Shown: piece after piece, positions 8,058-17,027 of the stretch
How positions within the stretch are numbered: position 1 is the first letter of the stretch
How the letters are laid out: every line of letters starts with the position of its first letter
NCBI GenBank assembly: GCA_965657505.1
Contig: CBFHON010000001.1
Location: forward strand, 124,001 to 188,000
Direction: 5' to 3'
Length of the DNA stretch: 64,000 nt
From: TMED109 sp002171375
GTDB lineage: Bacteria; Pseudomonadota; Alphaproteobacteria; TMED109
Translations under genes and position numbers: made by a program
The notes under the pieces: model-generated
What the model was told of the DNA's origin: nothing
Database searches by the model: none
The model's input: only the letters and a program-made list of their open reading frames with translations

Positions 8058-8564
8058 ATGAATAATTTGTTTAAGGTTAATGTAATTCCATTTAACTCTA
8101 GAAATACAATATCTTTTATACTTTTAATAACCTCATTTATTTTATTATATCTGGGAGTAACTGAACCTATGATGAAGATTTCTGCTGAATATGCTGGGCA
8201 GGAAGTTTTTAAATATAAGCAATCTATTCTTGAAGCTGTTGATACTCTTTATGAAGGAGGTTATCTTTTAGTGGCTTTTCTTATTTTATTTTTCAGCGTT
8301 ATGATTCCTGTATTTAAAGGTATTGTAATTTTATGGGTATTCTTTTTTGGAGAAGTTAATAAAAAAACATCAGCGCATAACTTTATTTTTAGAATAGGTA
8401 GATGGTCAATGGCTGATGTATTTGCTGTAGGAGTTTTTATTGCATATCTTGGAAGTAAGGCTTCTAACATGCTAGATGCTTCAATAGAGATAGGTTTTTA
8501 TTATTTCACAGGATATTGCATAGTGTCTTTACTATCTTTACAGACTAAATCTAAACTTAGTTAG
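8058..8564 (+). CDS. PqiA-like (paraquat-inducible protein A) membrane protein
   Basis: A 168-residue integral membrane protein with four hydrophobic segments. The conserved PqiA signature is visible as PVFKGIVILWVFF and then RIGRWSMADVFAVGVFIAYLG. PqiA proteins work with MCE-domain PqiB in lipid transport between envelope membranes. Here it is a single PqiA domain, about half the length of E. coli PqiA, and no MCE gene lies nearby. The ribosome-binding site is strong (GAGGGAGAA). Its stop overlaps by four bases the stop of the convergent cupin gene. Confidence 0.75.
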   Translation: MNNLFKVNVIPFNSRNTISFILLITSFILLYLGVTEPMMKISAEYAGQEVFKYKQSILEAVDTLYEGGYLLVAFLILFFSVMIPVFKGIVILWVFFFGEVNKKTSAHNFIFRIGRWSMADVFAVGVFIAYLGSKASNMLDASIEIGFYYFTGYCIVSLLSLQTKSKLS

Positions 8565-8848
8565 ATAGATTTATTCTTTAGTTCTACTTCTATAAATGTA
8601 AAGTCAAAATCGTTATCATTAATAACGTTATGGTTTACGCCAATTTCACGAGAGTATGAATTACCAGTTACAAGACTTGCTTTTGATATATTTCCTTCTG
8701 GGTCCTCAATAGTAAGGTCTCCAGTAGTCATTGGAACTACTACATAATCCATACTATGAATATGTGGTCCTGTTTCGGATTTTGGAGGAAAAAACCATTC
8801 TGTAACTTTAACAACTTTATTGTCAATTTGCACTGTTGGCTTAGCCAT
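8561..8848 (-). CDS. small cupin-domain protein
   Basis: A 95-residue single-cupin protein. The first cupin motif is visible in PKSETGPHIHSMDYVVVP, with two histidines as likely metal ligands, and the second in NSYSREIGVNHNV. These stand-alone cupins bind a divalent metal or a small ligand and often accompany catabolic genes. It lies 22 bases downstream of the PhyH dioxygenase gene, in the same direction, and is probably co-transcribed. Function beyond the fold is unknown. Confidence 0.75.
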   Translation of the reverse strand: MAKPTVQIDNKVVKVTEWFFPPKSETGPHIHSMDYVVVPMTTGDLTIEDPEGNISKASLVTGNSYSREIGVNHNVINDNDFDFTFIEVELKNKSI

Positions 8849-8870
8849 TAATCTAGATATGATATATCTC

Positions 8871-9629
8871 CTAACTTCTAACTATGAAGTCGTTTGTGCC
8901 AGACTCATCAATACCGCTCATGAGAAATAGAGTTCTATTTTGATGATCTAGATTAAATTTCTCAGAATGCTCTGCAGCTAGTTCTCTATTAAAGGTGGAT
9001 GATGTAGGCATATAACGCATTGTCATTCCTCTTCTAGATTTTGGAGAAGTATTAACTCCAGAACCATGAATTATAAAGACATCGTGCAAAGCCATTTGAC
9101 CAGCTTTTAAGCATAAATTGTATGCGTCCTTTTCGTTATATTCTGACTGATCTATTTCTTGATTTAAAGTTAAATTAGAGGAATTATTGGTAGAATGTTT
9201 TCTCGTTGCTTTTCTTTTATGGGATCCAGGAATATATTTTAAGCATCCATTTTCTTCATTAGAATCATCTACTGCTAGCCAAACAGTACATGTAGCAAGC
9301 GGTCTTATAGGCCAGTATTCTCCATCTTGGTGCCATGGAGTTGCCTTTCCATTGATGCCTGGTTTTGCAAAAAAACTTTGGTTCCAAATAGCTAAATTTG
9401 GCCCAATTACTTGTTTAACACAATTTAAAATTTCTGGCTTTTTTGCATATTTTAAAAAATCTAGATTATATTTTAATAGAGTAGGGCAGTAATCTCTAAA
9501 TTCAGGATGGTTTTCAAGTAAAACTTGATGATAGCCTTTTATTTCTTCAAGATCATTTTCGGGCATTTTATAATCTAAAATAACAAAACCTTTTTCATGA
9601 TATTCATGTACTTGATCTTCAGTAAGCAT
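8871..9629 (-). CDS. phytanoyl-CoA dioxygenase (PhyH) family Fe(II)/2-oxoglutarate oxygenase
   Basis: A 252-residue protein typical of the bacterial PhyH family: an N-terminal DQVHEYHEKGFVILDY, the iron-binding HxD in TPWHQDGEYWPIRP, the substrate-side TVWLAVDDSNEENGCLKYIPG block and the distal histidine/arginine region HGSGVNTSPKSRRGMTMRYM. The family hydroxylates small molecules using iron, oxygen and 2-oxoglutarate; ectoine hydroxylase and phosphonate oxygenases are relatives. The substrate is not deducible. Probable operon with the downstream cupin; the rhodanese gene upstream is 51 bases away in the same direction. Confidence 0.85.
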   Translation of the reverse strand: MLTEDQVHEYHEKGFVILDYKMPENDLEEIKGYHQVLLENHPEFRDYCPTLLKYNLDFLKYAKKPEILNCVKQVIGPNLAIWNQSFFAKPGINGKATPWHQDGEYWPIRPLATCTVWLAVDDSNEENGCLKYIPGSHKRKATRKHSTNNSSNLTLNQEIDQSEYNEKDAYNLCLKAGQMALHDVFIIHGSGVNTSPKSRRGMTMRYMPTSSTFNRELAAEHSEKFNLDHQNRTLFLMSGIDESGTNDFIVRS

Positions 9630-9680
9630 TTTTATTTCCTGTATAATTATTAATCATAAATTTTATATTAAAAATTATTT

Positions 9681-10550
9681 TTAGTCTACGCTCATTGGTA
9701 AATTATTAATTTTTGCCCATTCAGATAATGATGCATCATAGACACTTATATTTTCATATCCAAGCGCTGTTAAGACAAAAGCAATATTAGTAGCTGCTAT
9801 TCCTCCACCACAATAAGCTATTACTTTTTGTTTATTTAAAACTTCATATTTTGAAAATATTTTTTCTAATTCATCAAGTGGTTTATAAAGTTTAGTTTCA
9901 TTATCAATCATATCTAAACTTGGAATATTTATACTATTAGTGATATGACCTGGGCGTCCATAATCTACAGATTCTGAACCATCGTGTAGAGTGCTTCTTA
10001 ATGCATTAATAACCGAAATATTATTATCAGTTAAATATTCTTCCACCTCTTCTTTTGTACAAAAATATCCTTTTTTAGGGTTACTTATAAAAGTATTAGT
10101 AGGATAATTTACTTTATTAGAAGTAGTAGCTCTCTTCTCAATCTTCCATCTATCAAAACCTCCATTTAATACAGAAACATTATTAAAACCCATTGATTTT
10201 AACATCCACCATACTCTTGTTGCCCATTGTATATTAACTCTACTATATAAAATTACTTGAGTATTATCTCCTACTCCTTTTGATGACATCACATCATCAA
10301 ATTTATTCTTATTAGGCATCATAAAGGGGTAAGGCGTATTTTTCTCTGATATTTCATTTAAATCTAAAAAATCAGAATTAGGAATATGTTCTATATCATA
10401 ATCTTTTTTACCAGACTCTATGGTATAAATTTTTGTAGGGTGTGGATGTAGCCATACAGTACAATCAAATATTCTTATATTTTGGTTTTTATAGTTTTTT
10501 TCCAACCAGTTTGTATCTACTAACATTGAACTATCAAATTGTTTTTTCAT
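9681..10550 (-). CDS. two-domain rhodanese-type sulfurtransferase (SseA-like)
   Basis: A 289-residue tandem rhodanese protein. The N-terminal domain carries DSSMLVDTNWLEKN and the inactive-domain VILYSRVNIQWATRVWWMLK; the C-terminal domain has the active-site loop AYCGGGIAAT with the catalytic cysteine at residue 247. Thiosulfate and 3-mercaptopyruvate sulfurtransferases share this layout; the CGGGIAA loop differs from the mercaptopyruvate CGSGVTA pattern and from the rhodanese CRKG pattern, so the donor is uncertain. Cytoplasmic, with no signal peptide. First gene of the minus-strand group that continues with PhyH. Confidence 0.85.
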   Translation of the reverse strand: MKKQFDSSMLVDTNWLEKNYKNQNIRIFDCTVWLHPHPTKIYTIESGKKDYDIEHIPNSDFLDLNEISEKNTPYPFMMPNKNKFDDVMSSKGVGDNTQVILYSRVNIQWATRVWWMLKSMGFNNVSVLNGGFDRWKIEKRATTSNKVNYPTNTFISNPKKGYFCTKEEVEEYLTDNNISVINALRSTLHDGSESVDYGRPGHITNSINIPSLDMIDNETKLYKPLDELEKIFSKYEVLNKQKVIAYCGGGIAATNIAFVLTALGYENISVYDASLSEWAKINNLPMSVD

Positions 10551-10648
10551 ATAAATTAAGACCTTTTAGTTATGACTAATTATTTTTTTAGTATAAGATT
10601 ATTAATCATTATAAAAAGTATTTATTAATTTATTTAGGGAGATATCTT

Positions 10649-11368
10649 ATGAGTTTGTCAGGTCAGGTAGCATTAGTAACAGGAGGTGGAACAGGTATTG
10701 GTAAAGCTATTGCCCAAGCAATGCTTGCAGAAGGAGCAAAAATTATAATTGTAGGTAGAAAAGAAGAAGTATTAAAGGAAGCACAGACTGAATTAGGTTC
10801 TGGTGTAGAAATAATGGTATGTGATGTAACTCAGGAAACCCAAGTGGATAAAATATATGAAAATATTATGTCAAGTCATGGTAGGCTCGATATTTTAATA
10901 AATAATGCAGGAATGGCCGCGAGAGCTAAATCTTATGAAATGAGCTACGATATGTGGAAGAAAGTAGTAGATGTAAACCTTAATGGAGCTTTTTTATGCG
11001 CTCGTGGAGCCATGAAAATAATGGTAAATCAAAAATCTGGAAGAATTATTAATATTGGAAGTATTTCTGGTCAAATGGGCAGGCCTGAAAATGCACCTTA
11101 TACCGCTACTAAATTTGCAATTGAGGGATTAACTCGAGCATTTGCATTAGACGGAAGAGATCATGGAATAGCTGTTAGTGTTATTCATCCTGGAAATGCA
11201 GCTACTAATATATGGAAAGGAAGAGAAGAAGTTTCAGAAAGGGAAGGTTTAATTCCTTTAGAAGATTTAGGAAAGTTGGCTGTAACTATGCTGACAATGT
11301 CCCCTAATGTAAATATTCTTGGTTCTGTTATTCTTCCAATTACGCAGCCATATTTAGGTAGAGGTTAA
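10649..11368 (+). CDS. SDR family oxidoreductase
   Basis: A 239-residue classical SDR with TGGGTGIGKA near residues 11-20, NNAG in LINNAGMAAR, the catalytic serine in IINIGSISGQ and YxxxK in APYTATKFA. The C-terminal region after the active site is short. The strong GGGAGA ribosome-binding site supports this start. The next gene, a 2-keto-4-pentenoate hydratase homologue, begins within seven bases of the stop, so the two probably act in one pathway, for example oxidation followed by hydration in aromatic or furan catabolism; that pathway is inference. Confidence 0.85.
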   Translation: MSLSGQVALVTGGGTGIGKAIAQAMLAEGAKIIIVGRKEEVLKEAQTELGSGVEIMVCDVTQETQVDKIYENIMSSHGRLDILINNAGMAARAKSYEMSYDMWKKVVDVNLNGAFLCARGAMKIMVNQKSGRIINIGSISGQMGRPENAPYTATKFAIEGLTRAFALDGRDHGIAVSVIHPGNAATNIWKGREEVSEREGLIPLEDLGKLAVTMLTMSPNVNILGSVILPITQPYLGRG

Positions 11369-11374
11369 GTTTTG

Positions 11375-12145
11375 ATGATAGAAGATACTTCTAAAATTAT
11401 CATTGACTCTAGACATAATAATACTCTAATTCCTGATTTAGAAAATAATATGCCAAAAAATGTTGAAGAAGCTTATTTAATCCAAGATGAAGTAGTTAAA
11501 AGTTTTAATTATAATTCTATAGGTTGGAAAGTTGGCTGTACAACAGAAATGGCCCAAAAATTTTCTGGAATGACAGAGCCTTTTTCAGGAATTATGTTTG
11601 ATGAAACAACGTTTCTTTCTTCTAATTTAGATATACGATGTATTATGAATAAGCCTATTATTGAGCCAGAGTTATGTTTTGAAATTGCAGAAAATATTAC
11701 TGATATAGGTGAATTATATAATAAAAAAAATATTCTAAAATATATAAAGTCTATATTTCCAGTGATTGAAATTGTTGATGCTAGATATGAAAAAGGTTGG
11801 GATATTAAGGCGTTAGAGACAATATCTGATAATGGAGTTCATTCTATTTTGGTTAAGGGTGAAAAAATATCTGATTGGCAAAGATATGATAGATTAAATT
11901 CAATAATTAATTTGTATGTGGATAATAAACACATTAGTTCTGGTCGAGGGAGTAATGTTTTAAACGATCCTTTAAATTCTATTTGTTGGCTTGCTAACAA
12001 ACTTATTGGGAGAGGAAAATTTATTAAGGCCGGAGAAATAATTACTACAGGCAATACTCTAGATAAACCAATATTTGCTGAACCAAATACTCTTATATCT
12101 GCTAATTTTGAGGGTTTAGGAAATATTAAGATGAAGTATTCTTAA
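11375..12145 (+). CDS. 2-keto-4-pentenoate hydratase (MhpD-like, FAH superfamily)
   Basis: A 256-residue protein with the hydratase pattern: LIQDEV near the N-terminus, GWKVGCTTEMAQKF, EPELCFEIAENI, and the metal-site region FPVIEIVDARYEKGW, ending in TTGNTLDKPIFAEP. The family (2-hydroxypenta-2,4-dienoate hydratase, 4-oxalocrotonate decarboxylase) acts in meta-cleavage pathways. I prefer the ATG at 11375 over the TTG directly before it. Translationally close to the upstream SDR. The stop overlaps by four bases that of the convergent enoyl-CoA hydratase gene. Confidence 0.8.
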   Translation: MIEDTSKIIIDSRHNNTLIPDLENNMPKNVEEAYLIQDEVVKSFNYNSIGWKVGCTTEMAQKFSGMTEPFSGIMFDETTFLSSNLDIRCIMNKPIIEPELCFEIAENITDIGELYNKKNILKYIKSIFPVIEIVDARYEKGWDIKALETISDNGVHSILVKGEKISDWQRYDRLNSIINLYVDNKHISSGRGSNVLNDPLNSICWLANKLIGRGKFIKAGEIITTGNTLDKPIFAEPNTLISANFEGLGNIKMKYS

Positions 12146-12975
12146 TTTCCTTTAAAATTTGGAGGCTTTTTATTTTTAAAGGCTTCTACGCCCTCTTTAG
12201 CATCATTACTCGATGCAAGCATTTCTTGAACTGGATCAAATTCTGATACAGCTGCTTCTCTTCCTTTTTCTAGAGCTAGTTTAGCACTTTTTATGGTTTC
12301 TTTTACCGCAAGTGGAGCTGCATTAGAAATACTAATTGCTATTTCTTTAGCTCTACTAAAAACTTCGTCAGGTCTCACTACTTCTTGTACTATATTCATT
12401 TTTAAGGCTTCTTCACTATTAAATTCTAATCCAGAAAGTAAATATTTCATTGCATTACCCCATCCAGCTCTTTGTACAAATCTAATAGTAGCTCCACCAG
12501 TAGGCATTATACCTCTTAAAACCTCTAATTGTGAGAATCTACAATTATCTGCAGCAATAGTTACATCGCATGCTAATGATAGTTCTACTCCATATGTAAA
12601 TGTAATTCCTCTTACTGCACATACTACGGGTTTTGTTCTAATAAGCCCCCTTAAACCTAAAGGATCTATTAAATTTTTTGGGTGTAAATAGTCCCTGTTT
12701 CCAGATTTCATTAGAGGTGCAATTTTTGGAAGATCTATTCCAGCAGTAAAATGCGGTCCATGACTAAAAACTAATGCACATCTTGCTTCAGAATTGTTCT
12801 CATACTCAGTATAGGCTTCAGCCATTTGCAAAAACATTTCTGGGGTAAACCCATTCAATTTTGTGGGGCGGTCTATACCAATATAAAATATATTATTTAA
12901 TAAAGAAGTAGTTACTCGTCCTATTTCTGGGTCTGCATCTGGTTTTGGCGTTAATGGGGTTTCATCAATATTCAT
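12142..12975 (-). CDS. enoyl-CoA hydratase/isomerase family protein
   Basis: A 277-residue crotonase-fold protein. It shows an FSHGPHFTAGIDL oxyanion-hole segment, VRGITFTYGVELSLACD and FSQLEVLRGIMPTGG, where the glutamate of LEV matches one of the two catalytic acids of hydratases. The other catalytic position lies in the GVELS stretch, where glycine-rich EL replaces the usual GGGxELALA pattern. It is the last of four tightly spaced minus-strand genes (HAD, YciI, GST, hydratase). The substrate, a CoA thioester, is unknown. Confidence 0.8.
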   Translation of the reverse strand: MNIDETPLTPKPDADPEIGRVTTSLLNNIFYIGIDRPTKLNGFTPEMFLQMAEAYTEYENNSEARCALVFSHGPHFTAGIDLPKIAPLMKSGNRDYLHPKNLIDPLGLRGLIRTKPVVCAVRGITFTYGVELSLACDVTIAADNCRFSQLEVLRGIMPTGGATIRFVQRAGWGNAMKYLLSGLEFNSEEALKMNIVQEVVRPDEVFSRAKEIAISISNAAPLAVKETIKSAKLALEKGREAAVSEFDPVQEMLASSNDAKEGVEAFKNKKPPNFKGN

Positions 12976-12982
12976 ACTATAC

Positions 12983-13618
12983 CTAAATTTTTTCTAAAGG
13001 GTCATTTACCTCTTTTGGTAATGACTTCTTAAAAGCTTCTCTATTTTTGAGTTTGTTATAATAGTTTACTACATTTTTATATTCAGATATTTTAATAAAC
13101 ATACTTCCCATATGTATACTATACCCTACAGCAGTATCTACAGCAGAAAAACCTGATTCAAGTAAATAGTCTCTTCCATTTAAATGATCATTAAGTACTT
13201 CGATAGCTTTTTCTAATCTTCTAGATTCTAATTTAATAACTACAGGAGATCTTAATTCTTCAGCAATAATTATATTTTGTTGTACTAAAGACGCTCCATG
13301 TACAGCGACTGTTTCTGCGTAATGAAGCCATTGTAACCATTCAGCATGCTCATTATGACCTATACTTCTTCCTAAAATATCGCTTTTATCAAAAACCTCA
13401 CATAAGTACTGACATATTGCTCCAGATTCATAAAGTGTAGTTTCATTATGCACCAAGCATGGAACTCTTCCTAATGGATGAACAGATAAGTATTCTGGTG
13501 ATCTTGTATATTTTTGATCAAAAGGCATTTCTATAAGTTCAAAATCTATATTCAATTCATACAAAAGCCATAAAGATCTCATAGATCGTGCATTGGGACA
13601 GTGATATAATTTTAGCAT
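12983..13618 (-). CDS. glutathione S-transferase family protein
   Basis: A 211-residue two-domain GST. The thioredoxin-fold half starts LKLYHCPNARSMRSLWLLYE and contains the cis-proline and SxE glutathione motif as RVPCLVHNETTLYESGAIC. The helical half contains FSAVDTAVGY, matching the conserved N-capping box. One of three or four GST-fold proteins in the window. The position between YciI and enoyl-CoA hydratase genes suggests a glutathione-dependent step in breakdown of a xenobiotic-like or halogenated compound. Confidence 0.8.
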   Translation of the reverse strand: MLKLYHCPNARSMRSLWLLYELNIDFELIEMPFDQKYTRSPEYLSVHPLGRVPCLVHNETTLYESGAICQYLCEVFDKSDILGRSIGHNEHAEWLQWLHYAETVAVHGASLVQQNIIIAEELRSPVVIKLESRRLEKAIEVLNDHLNGRDYLLESGFSAVDTAVGYSIHMGSMFIKISEYKNVVNYYNKLKNREAFKKSLPKEVNDPLEKI

Positions 13619-13634
13619 TTAAACCTCTATAATA

Positions 13635-13919
13635 TTAAATTCCTCTTATCATACCTCGATAAGCAGATGTGCCATAAACCTCAAAAGATAATAATCCAGC
13701 TTTTGCTAATGGTAATTCTGATAACTTTTCAAGCGCACTAGATTCATTTTCTGACTCAACTACGCATAAAGCGCCTTTTCCATCAGTTCTACTATATATT
13801 TCTCTAATAAAACCATCTTTATATAATTTTAAAGCATAATCTGCTTCAGGGTCCATTAAAGGTGCAAAATCTTCAGCGGGTTTGTTTGGATTTCTAGTTG
13901 CTATAACAAAAACTTTCAT
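13635..13919 (-). CDS. YciI family protein
   Basis: A 94-residue protein with the YciI/dimeric ferredoxin-like alpha-beta pattern: MKVFVIATRNPNKPAEDFAP followed by HxxAL-type positions in EADYALKLYKDGFI and the VVESENESSALEKL strand-helix. Some family members hydrolyse chloromuconolactones (MLI-like), others have no known activity. It lies 3 bases after the HAD dehalogenase gene and 16 bases before the GST gene, making it part of a four-gene operon that could process halogenated or lactone intermediates. Confidence 0.75.
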   Translation of the reverse strand: MKVFVIATRNPNKPAEDFAPLMDPEADYALKLYKDGFIREIYSRTDGKGALCVVESENESSALEKLSELPLAKAGLLSFEVYGTSAYRGMIRGI

Positions 13920-13922
13920 AGT

Positions 13923-14645
13923 TTATCTCCTATTATATTTATTATAAGAATTTAATTTATCAAAAAGATCAATAAAATTTAATGCAGAAACGTCAATTTC
14001 TTTATCTGCCGCTAAGTCAAAATCTTGATGTAATCCATATTCATTAGCTCTAAGTACAAAAGCAGTTTTTAGACCATATTTCTTTGCAGCTAATAAATCT
14101 TGGTTATGAGCAGCTACAAGCATCACTTCCTCTGGTAAAAGGTTAAGTTTATCTGCAGCACCTAAATATGTTTCTGAATCAGGTTTATAATGCATAAATG
14201 TCTCTGCAGAAAAAATATTATCCCACGGTAATTTTTGTTTTTTAGCCATATTAGATAATAAATCAATTCCTCCATTTGAGAGTGTAGAAATAGAGTATTT
14301 CGTTTTAAGTAAATTAAGACCTTCCAAGGTATCTTTCCATGGTTTTAATCTATGCCAAGATTTATTAAGATGATCTATATTTTCATCAGTTAAACCGTTA
14401 ATATTTAATTCTTTTAAGATATAAACTAAGGATTCTTTATGTAGAGTGTCTAAATTTACCCACTCTCTCTCTTTATTTCTAACTTTGTCCATTGAGGGCA
14501 TATAATTTTGTCTCCACATATCAGTTAGCTTTTCCCAGTCTCCTGAAACTCCTGTATGTTTTTCTAATAAATTACATTCTTCAATTACAGAAGTTCTCCA
14601 ATCTACAACTGTTCCAAAAACATCAAAAACGAGAGCTTTTATCAA
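13923..14645 (-). CDS. type II haloacid dehalogenase-like hydrolase
   Basis: A 240-residue HAD-superfamily protein whose first motif, FDVFGTVVDW, has the nucleophilic aspartate at residue 8. Motif II is STLSNGG, the motif III lysine lies in MHYKPDSETYL, and the last motif is VAAHNQDLLAAKKYGLKTAFV. This layout is that of L-2-haloacid dehalogenases, but many relatives are phosphatases, so dehalogenation is a suggestion. The start codon is TTG, preceded by GGGG; starting later would remove motif I. First gene of the HAD-YciI-GST-hydratase operon. Confidence 0.8.
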   Translation of the reverse strand: MIKALVFDVFGTVVDWRTSVIEECNLLEKHTGVSGDWEKLTDMWRQNYMPSMDKVRNKEREWVNLDTLHKESLVYILKELNINGLTDENIDHLNKSWHRLKPWKDTLEGLNLLKTKYSISTLSNGGIDLLSNMAKKQKLPWDNIFSAETFMHYKPDSETYLGAADKLNLLPEEVMLVAAHNQDLLAAKKYGLKTAFVLRANEYGLHQDFDLAADKEIDVSALNFIDLFDKLNSYNKYNRR

Positions 14646-14742
14646 TTTTATACCCCTATATTAAAAATATTTAATTATTTTAATCTATTTTTAAAGATTA
14701 TGCGTAATAAAAATATATTTAATTTAATTAGGGAATTTATAA

Positions 14743-15000
14743 ATGTATTTTTCAAGATGTTTAGCTGTTACTTTTTTATTAGGTTTATTTTCAATAAGCA
14801 GCGCCATAGCTGGCCCTGCAAATAAAGTAAATCCTGATAAACTCGTTAATTCTTATCTGGTGGTAGAACAGTTAGCAAGTGACGGTAATCCAAACGCAGT
14901 AAGTAATAAAAAAACTATGTACAGTTTTTTAAATGAAGATCAAAGAAAGTTAGTTAACAAAATTATTACCCTTAGAAAGGCTAATAGAGTGAATTTATAA
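14743..15000 (+). CDS. small exported protein of unknown function
   Basis: An 85-residue protein with a clear signal peptide (hydrophobic LAVTFLLGLFSIS, cleavage probably after SAIA near residue 23). The mature 62 residues, starting GPANKVNPDKLVNSYLVVEQ, are charged and helical with no cysteine and end in KANRVNL. No family is recognised. A GGGAA ribosome-binding site precedes the ATG. The stop abuts the stop of the convergent gene with no bases between them. Confidence 0.6.
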   Translation: MYFSRCLAVTFLLGLFSISSAIAGPANKVNPDKLVNSYLVVEQLASDGNPNAVSNKKTMYSFLNEDQRKLVNKIITLRKANRVNL

Positions 15001-15786
15001 TTACTTACTGGTTAAATCGTTATATAAATTACTAAAATTAGTGTTTATATAACGTGCTGTCTCTAGTAATTCATCTATCTTCTCCCAAGAATAAAGATAT
15101 TTTTTACAGATATCTTTTGAATTACTAGAGACCTTTTTTATATTAATTATAAAGTCATTTTTCTCACTTATATCTTTATCTATGCTAGCCAATAGATCAG
15201 ATAAACTTTCCTCTCCCGCTGGCATAGGCCTTTCCTCTACTAATGAAGAATCAATAGCATGGCATGTATGTTTTAGATGTCTTAAGATATTGTCAGCATC
15301 TTCTGGATGATTAATAGAATATTTACTATGTTCCTTTATAATAAAAACTATTTCTTTAATTTTTTTTAGGGGTATTTTTCTTGTTGGCACTTTAAGAGTA
15401 ATATCTTTTTTTATACATTTTCCATTTACTCTAAGTGAATTATTTCCATTTGGGCCAAGAGTTAGTTTCATACTTGAATTTATATATTTTAATCTAACAA
15501 ATCTTCCACCTTGTGTTGTTTGACTTCTCCATTTTCCATTTGCATAAAAGTCTTGATTCTTTTGAATTGATATTCTTAAATCTGCAGATTTTTTCTTATC
15601 ATCATAATACAAGTCTAAAGTAGCTCTATTAGAGTTAATAAAATTAATATTCCATTTTGCAATAGTAGTAACATCGTTTGTTCTAAGAACTCCGTTACAT
15701 TCAAAGTTATAATAACTAATTGAGTTTGCTAAAGAGGATGTGGTGTTAATAGTTATAGTAAATAATATTATGAATATAAAATGCAA
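15001..15786 (-). CDS. exported protein of unknown function
   Basis: A 261-residue protein starting from a TTG codon, with a signal peptide (FIFIILFTITIN, cleavage near SLA-NS at residue 20). The N-terminal half is beta-rich (YYNFECNGVLRTNDVTTIA, GGRFVRLKYI) and holds cysteines that may pair; the C-terminal half is helical (KHTCHAIDSSLVEERPMPAG, DICKKYLYSWEKIDELLE). No family is recognised. It starts eight bases after the Rieske oxygenase stop, so the two are probably on one transcript although one is cytoplasmic and the other exported. Confidence 0.55.
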   Translation of the reverse strand: MHFIFIILFTITINTTSSLANSISYYNFECNGVLRTNDVTTIAKWNINFINSNRATLDLYYDDKKKSADLRISIQKNQDFYANGKWRSQTTQGGRFVRLKYINSSMKLTLGPNGNNSLRVNGKCIKKDITLKVPTRKIPLKKIKEIVFIIKEHSKYSINHPEDADNILRHLKHTCHAIDSSLVEERPMPAGEESLSDLLASIDKDISEKNDFIINIKKVSSNSKDICKKYLYSWEKIDELLETARYINTNFSNLYNDLTSK

Positions 15787-15794
15787 TATATGAA

Positions 15795-16934
15795 CTACCC
15801 GTCCTTTAAAGCTTGATTTATTGATTTGTGAAAATGTTGAAGACCAGGTTCATTTTTACCAAAAATTAATTCTCTTTTTTGATCCGCATAAAATCCTTTT
15901 TGAACATCTTCACCAAGAGGAAAATCCTCTGCTTGAACAACATCTATAGCTAGATTAAAATTATTTTCCCAATGTTGTTTTGCACTTTTTGTCGTCGCTT
16001 TTTCTATGCTAAATAGAGAAAAAGATACTTTAGATTCATTTTCTTTATTACCGGGTAAAATATGCCAAACTTCTACATGTTCATGATGCGCAACTAAAAC
16101 AGTATTTGGAAATAGTGTCATAACTTGTATAGTATGTGTCTTAAATTCTTGGTTTGTTTTAAGTTTACTTTTTGATTTTAATACAGATTTTCTTGGTCCT
16201 ATAATTCTTATATTGGATCCAAAGGAGTCAAATAATGCTATATCACTCATTATAATTGGACTTAGTGTTTCTTTATGCAAGCTATTGATATGATATAGTT
16301 CTAAAAATGTATCAGCAGCTAATTTCCAATTCATATTGATATTTATTATTTTTTTTTTATAAAAATGATAATTATTTAAATTATAGTCTTTTAATAATAA
16401 ATTTAGGTGATTAATATTTTTTTTAAATTTTATTTCACTTTTTTTATTAGAAGTAAGCCACAAGAATCCATTATGATTATGAATATTGAGCTCTGTTAAA
16501 TTACATTTTTTCTTATCTATTCTATCAAATGCTTTTTCTCTGGGCCTGCCAATGAGTTTTCCATCTAAGCTGTAAGTCCACGAGTGATAAGGACATTGAA
16601 AAGAATAAGCCTTCTTTCCAGAATCTTTAGCTATTTTTGCCCCTCTGTGAGTACATATATTTAAATATGCAGCAATTTCATCAGCATTTTTTCTTACTAC
16701 TAATATAGGAATATCTATAAGCTGAAGAGTAAACCAGTCTCCTTTATTTGGAATTGCTGAGGAAACTCCAATACAAATAGGATTATTTTTAAATAATATA
16801 TCTTTTTCTCTTAAATTTCTTTTAAGGTCTATATATTCTTTAACTGGGTTTTTATATATATCATTGGTATAATCTGTTTCATTATTAATAATTAAATTAT
16901 GAAGCCTATCTTTAATATCTATTTTACTTTTCAT
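15795..16934 (-). CDS. Rieske-type aromatic ring-hydroxylating dioxygenase, large subunit
   Basis: A 379-residue protein with a complete Rieske 2Fe-2S site: CTHRGA (Cys94, His96) and CPYHSW (Cys114, His117). The catalytic domain shows the mononuclear iron histidines in ADTFLELYHINSLHKETL. This is the architecture of ring-hydroxylating oxygenase alpha subunits and of related demethylases (for example choline, stachydrine and carnitine oxygenases). No small subunit, ferredoxin or reductase gene is adjacent, so electron donors must be encoded elsewhere; this resembles the single-component-type demethylases more than a classical dioxygenase operon. Substrate unknown. Confidence 0.85.
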   Translation of the reverse strand: MKSKIDIKDRLHNLIINNETDYTNDIYKNPVKEYIDLKRNLREKDILFKNNPICIGVSSAIPNKGDWFTLQLIDIPILVVRKNADEIAAYLNICTHRGAKIAKDSGKKAYSFQCPYHSWTYSLDGKLIGRPREKAFDRIDKKKCNLTELNIHNHNGFLWLTSNKKSEIKFKKNINHLNLLLKDYNLNNYHFYKKKIININMNWKLAADTFLELYHINSLHKETLSPIIMSDIALFDSFGSNIRIIGPRKSVLKSKSKLKTNQEFKTHTIQVMTLFPNTVLVAHHEHVEVWHILPGNKENESKVSFSLFSIEKATTKSAKQHWENNFNLAIDVVQAEDFPLGEDVQKGFYADQKRELIFGKNEPGLQHFHKSINQALKDG

Positions 16935-17027
16935 AAAAAAAAACCAGAATTTAATTTATTGATAATATATTTTATTTTATTATAGTTATTTTTTGATATT
17001 TGTAATTAATTATTTAAGGAGATAGTT

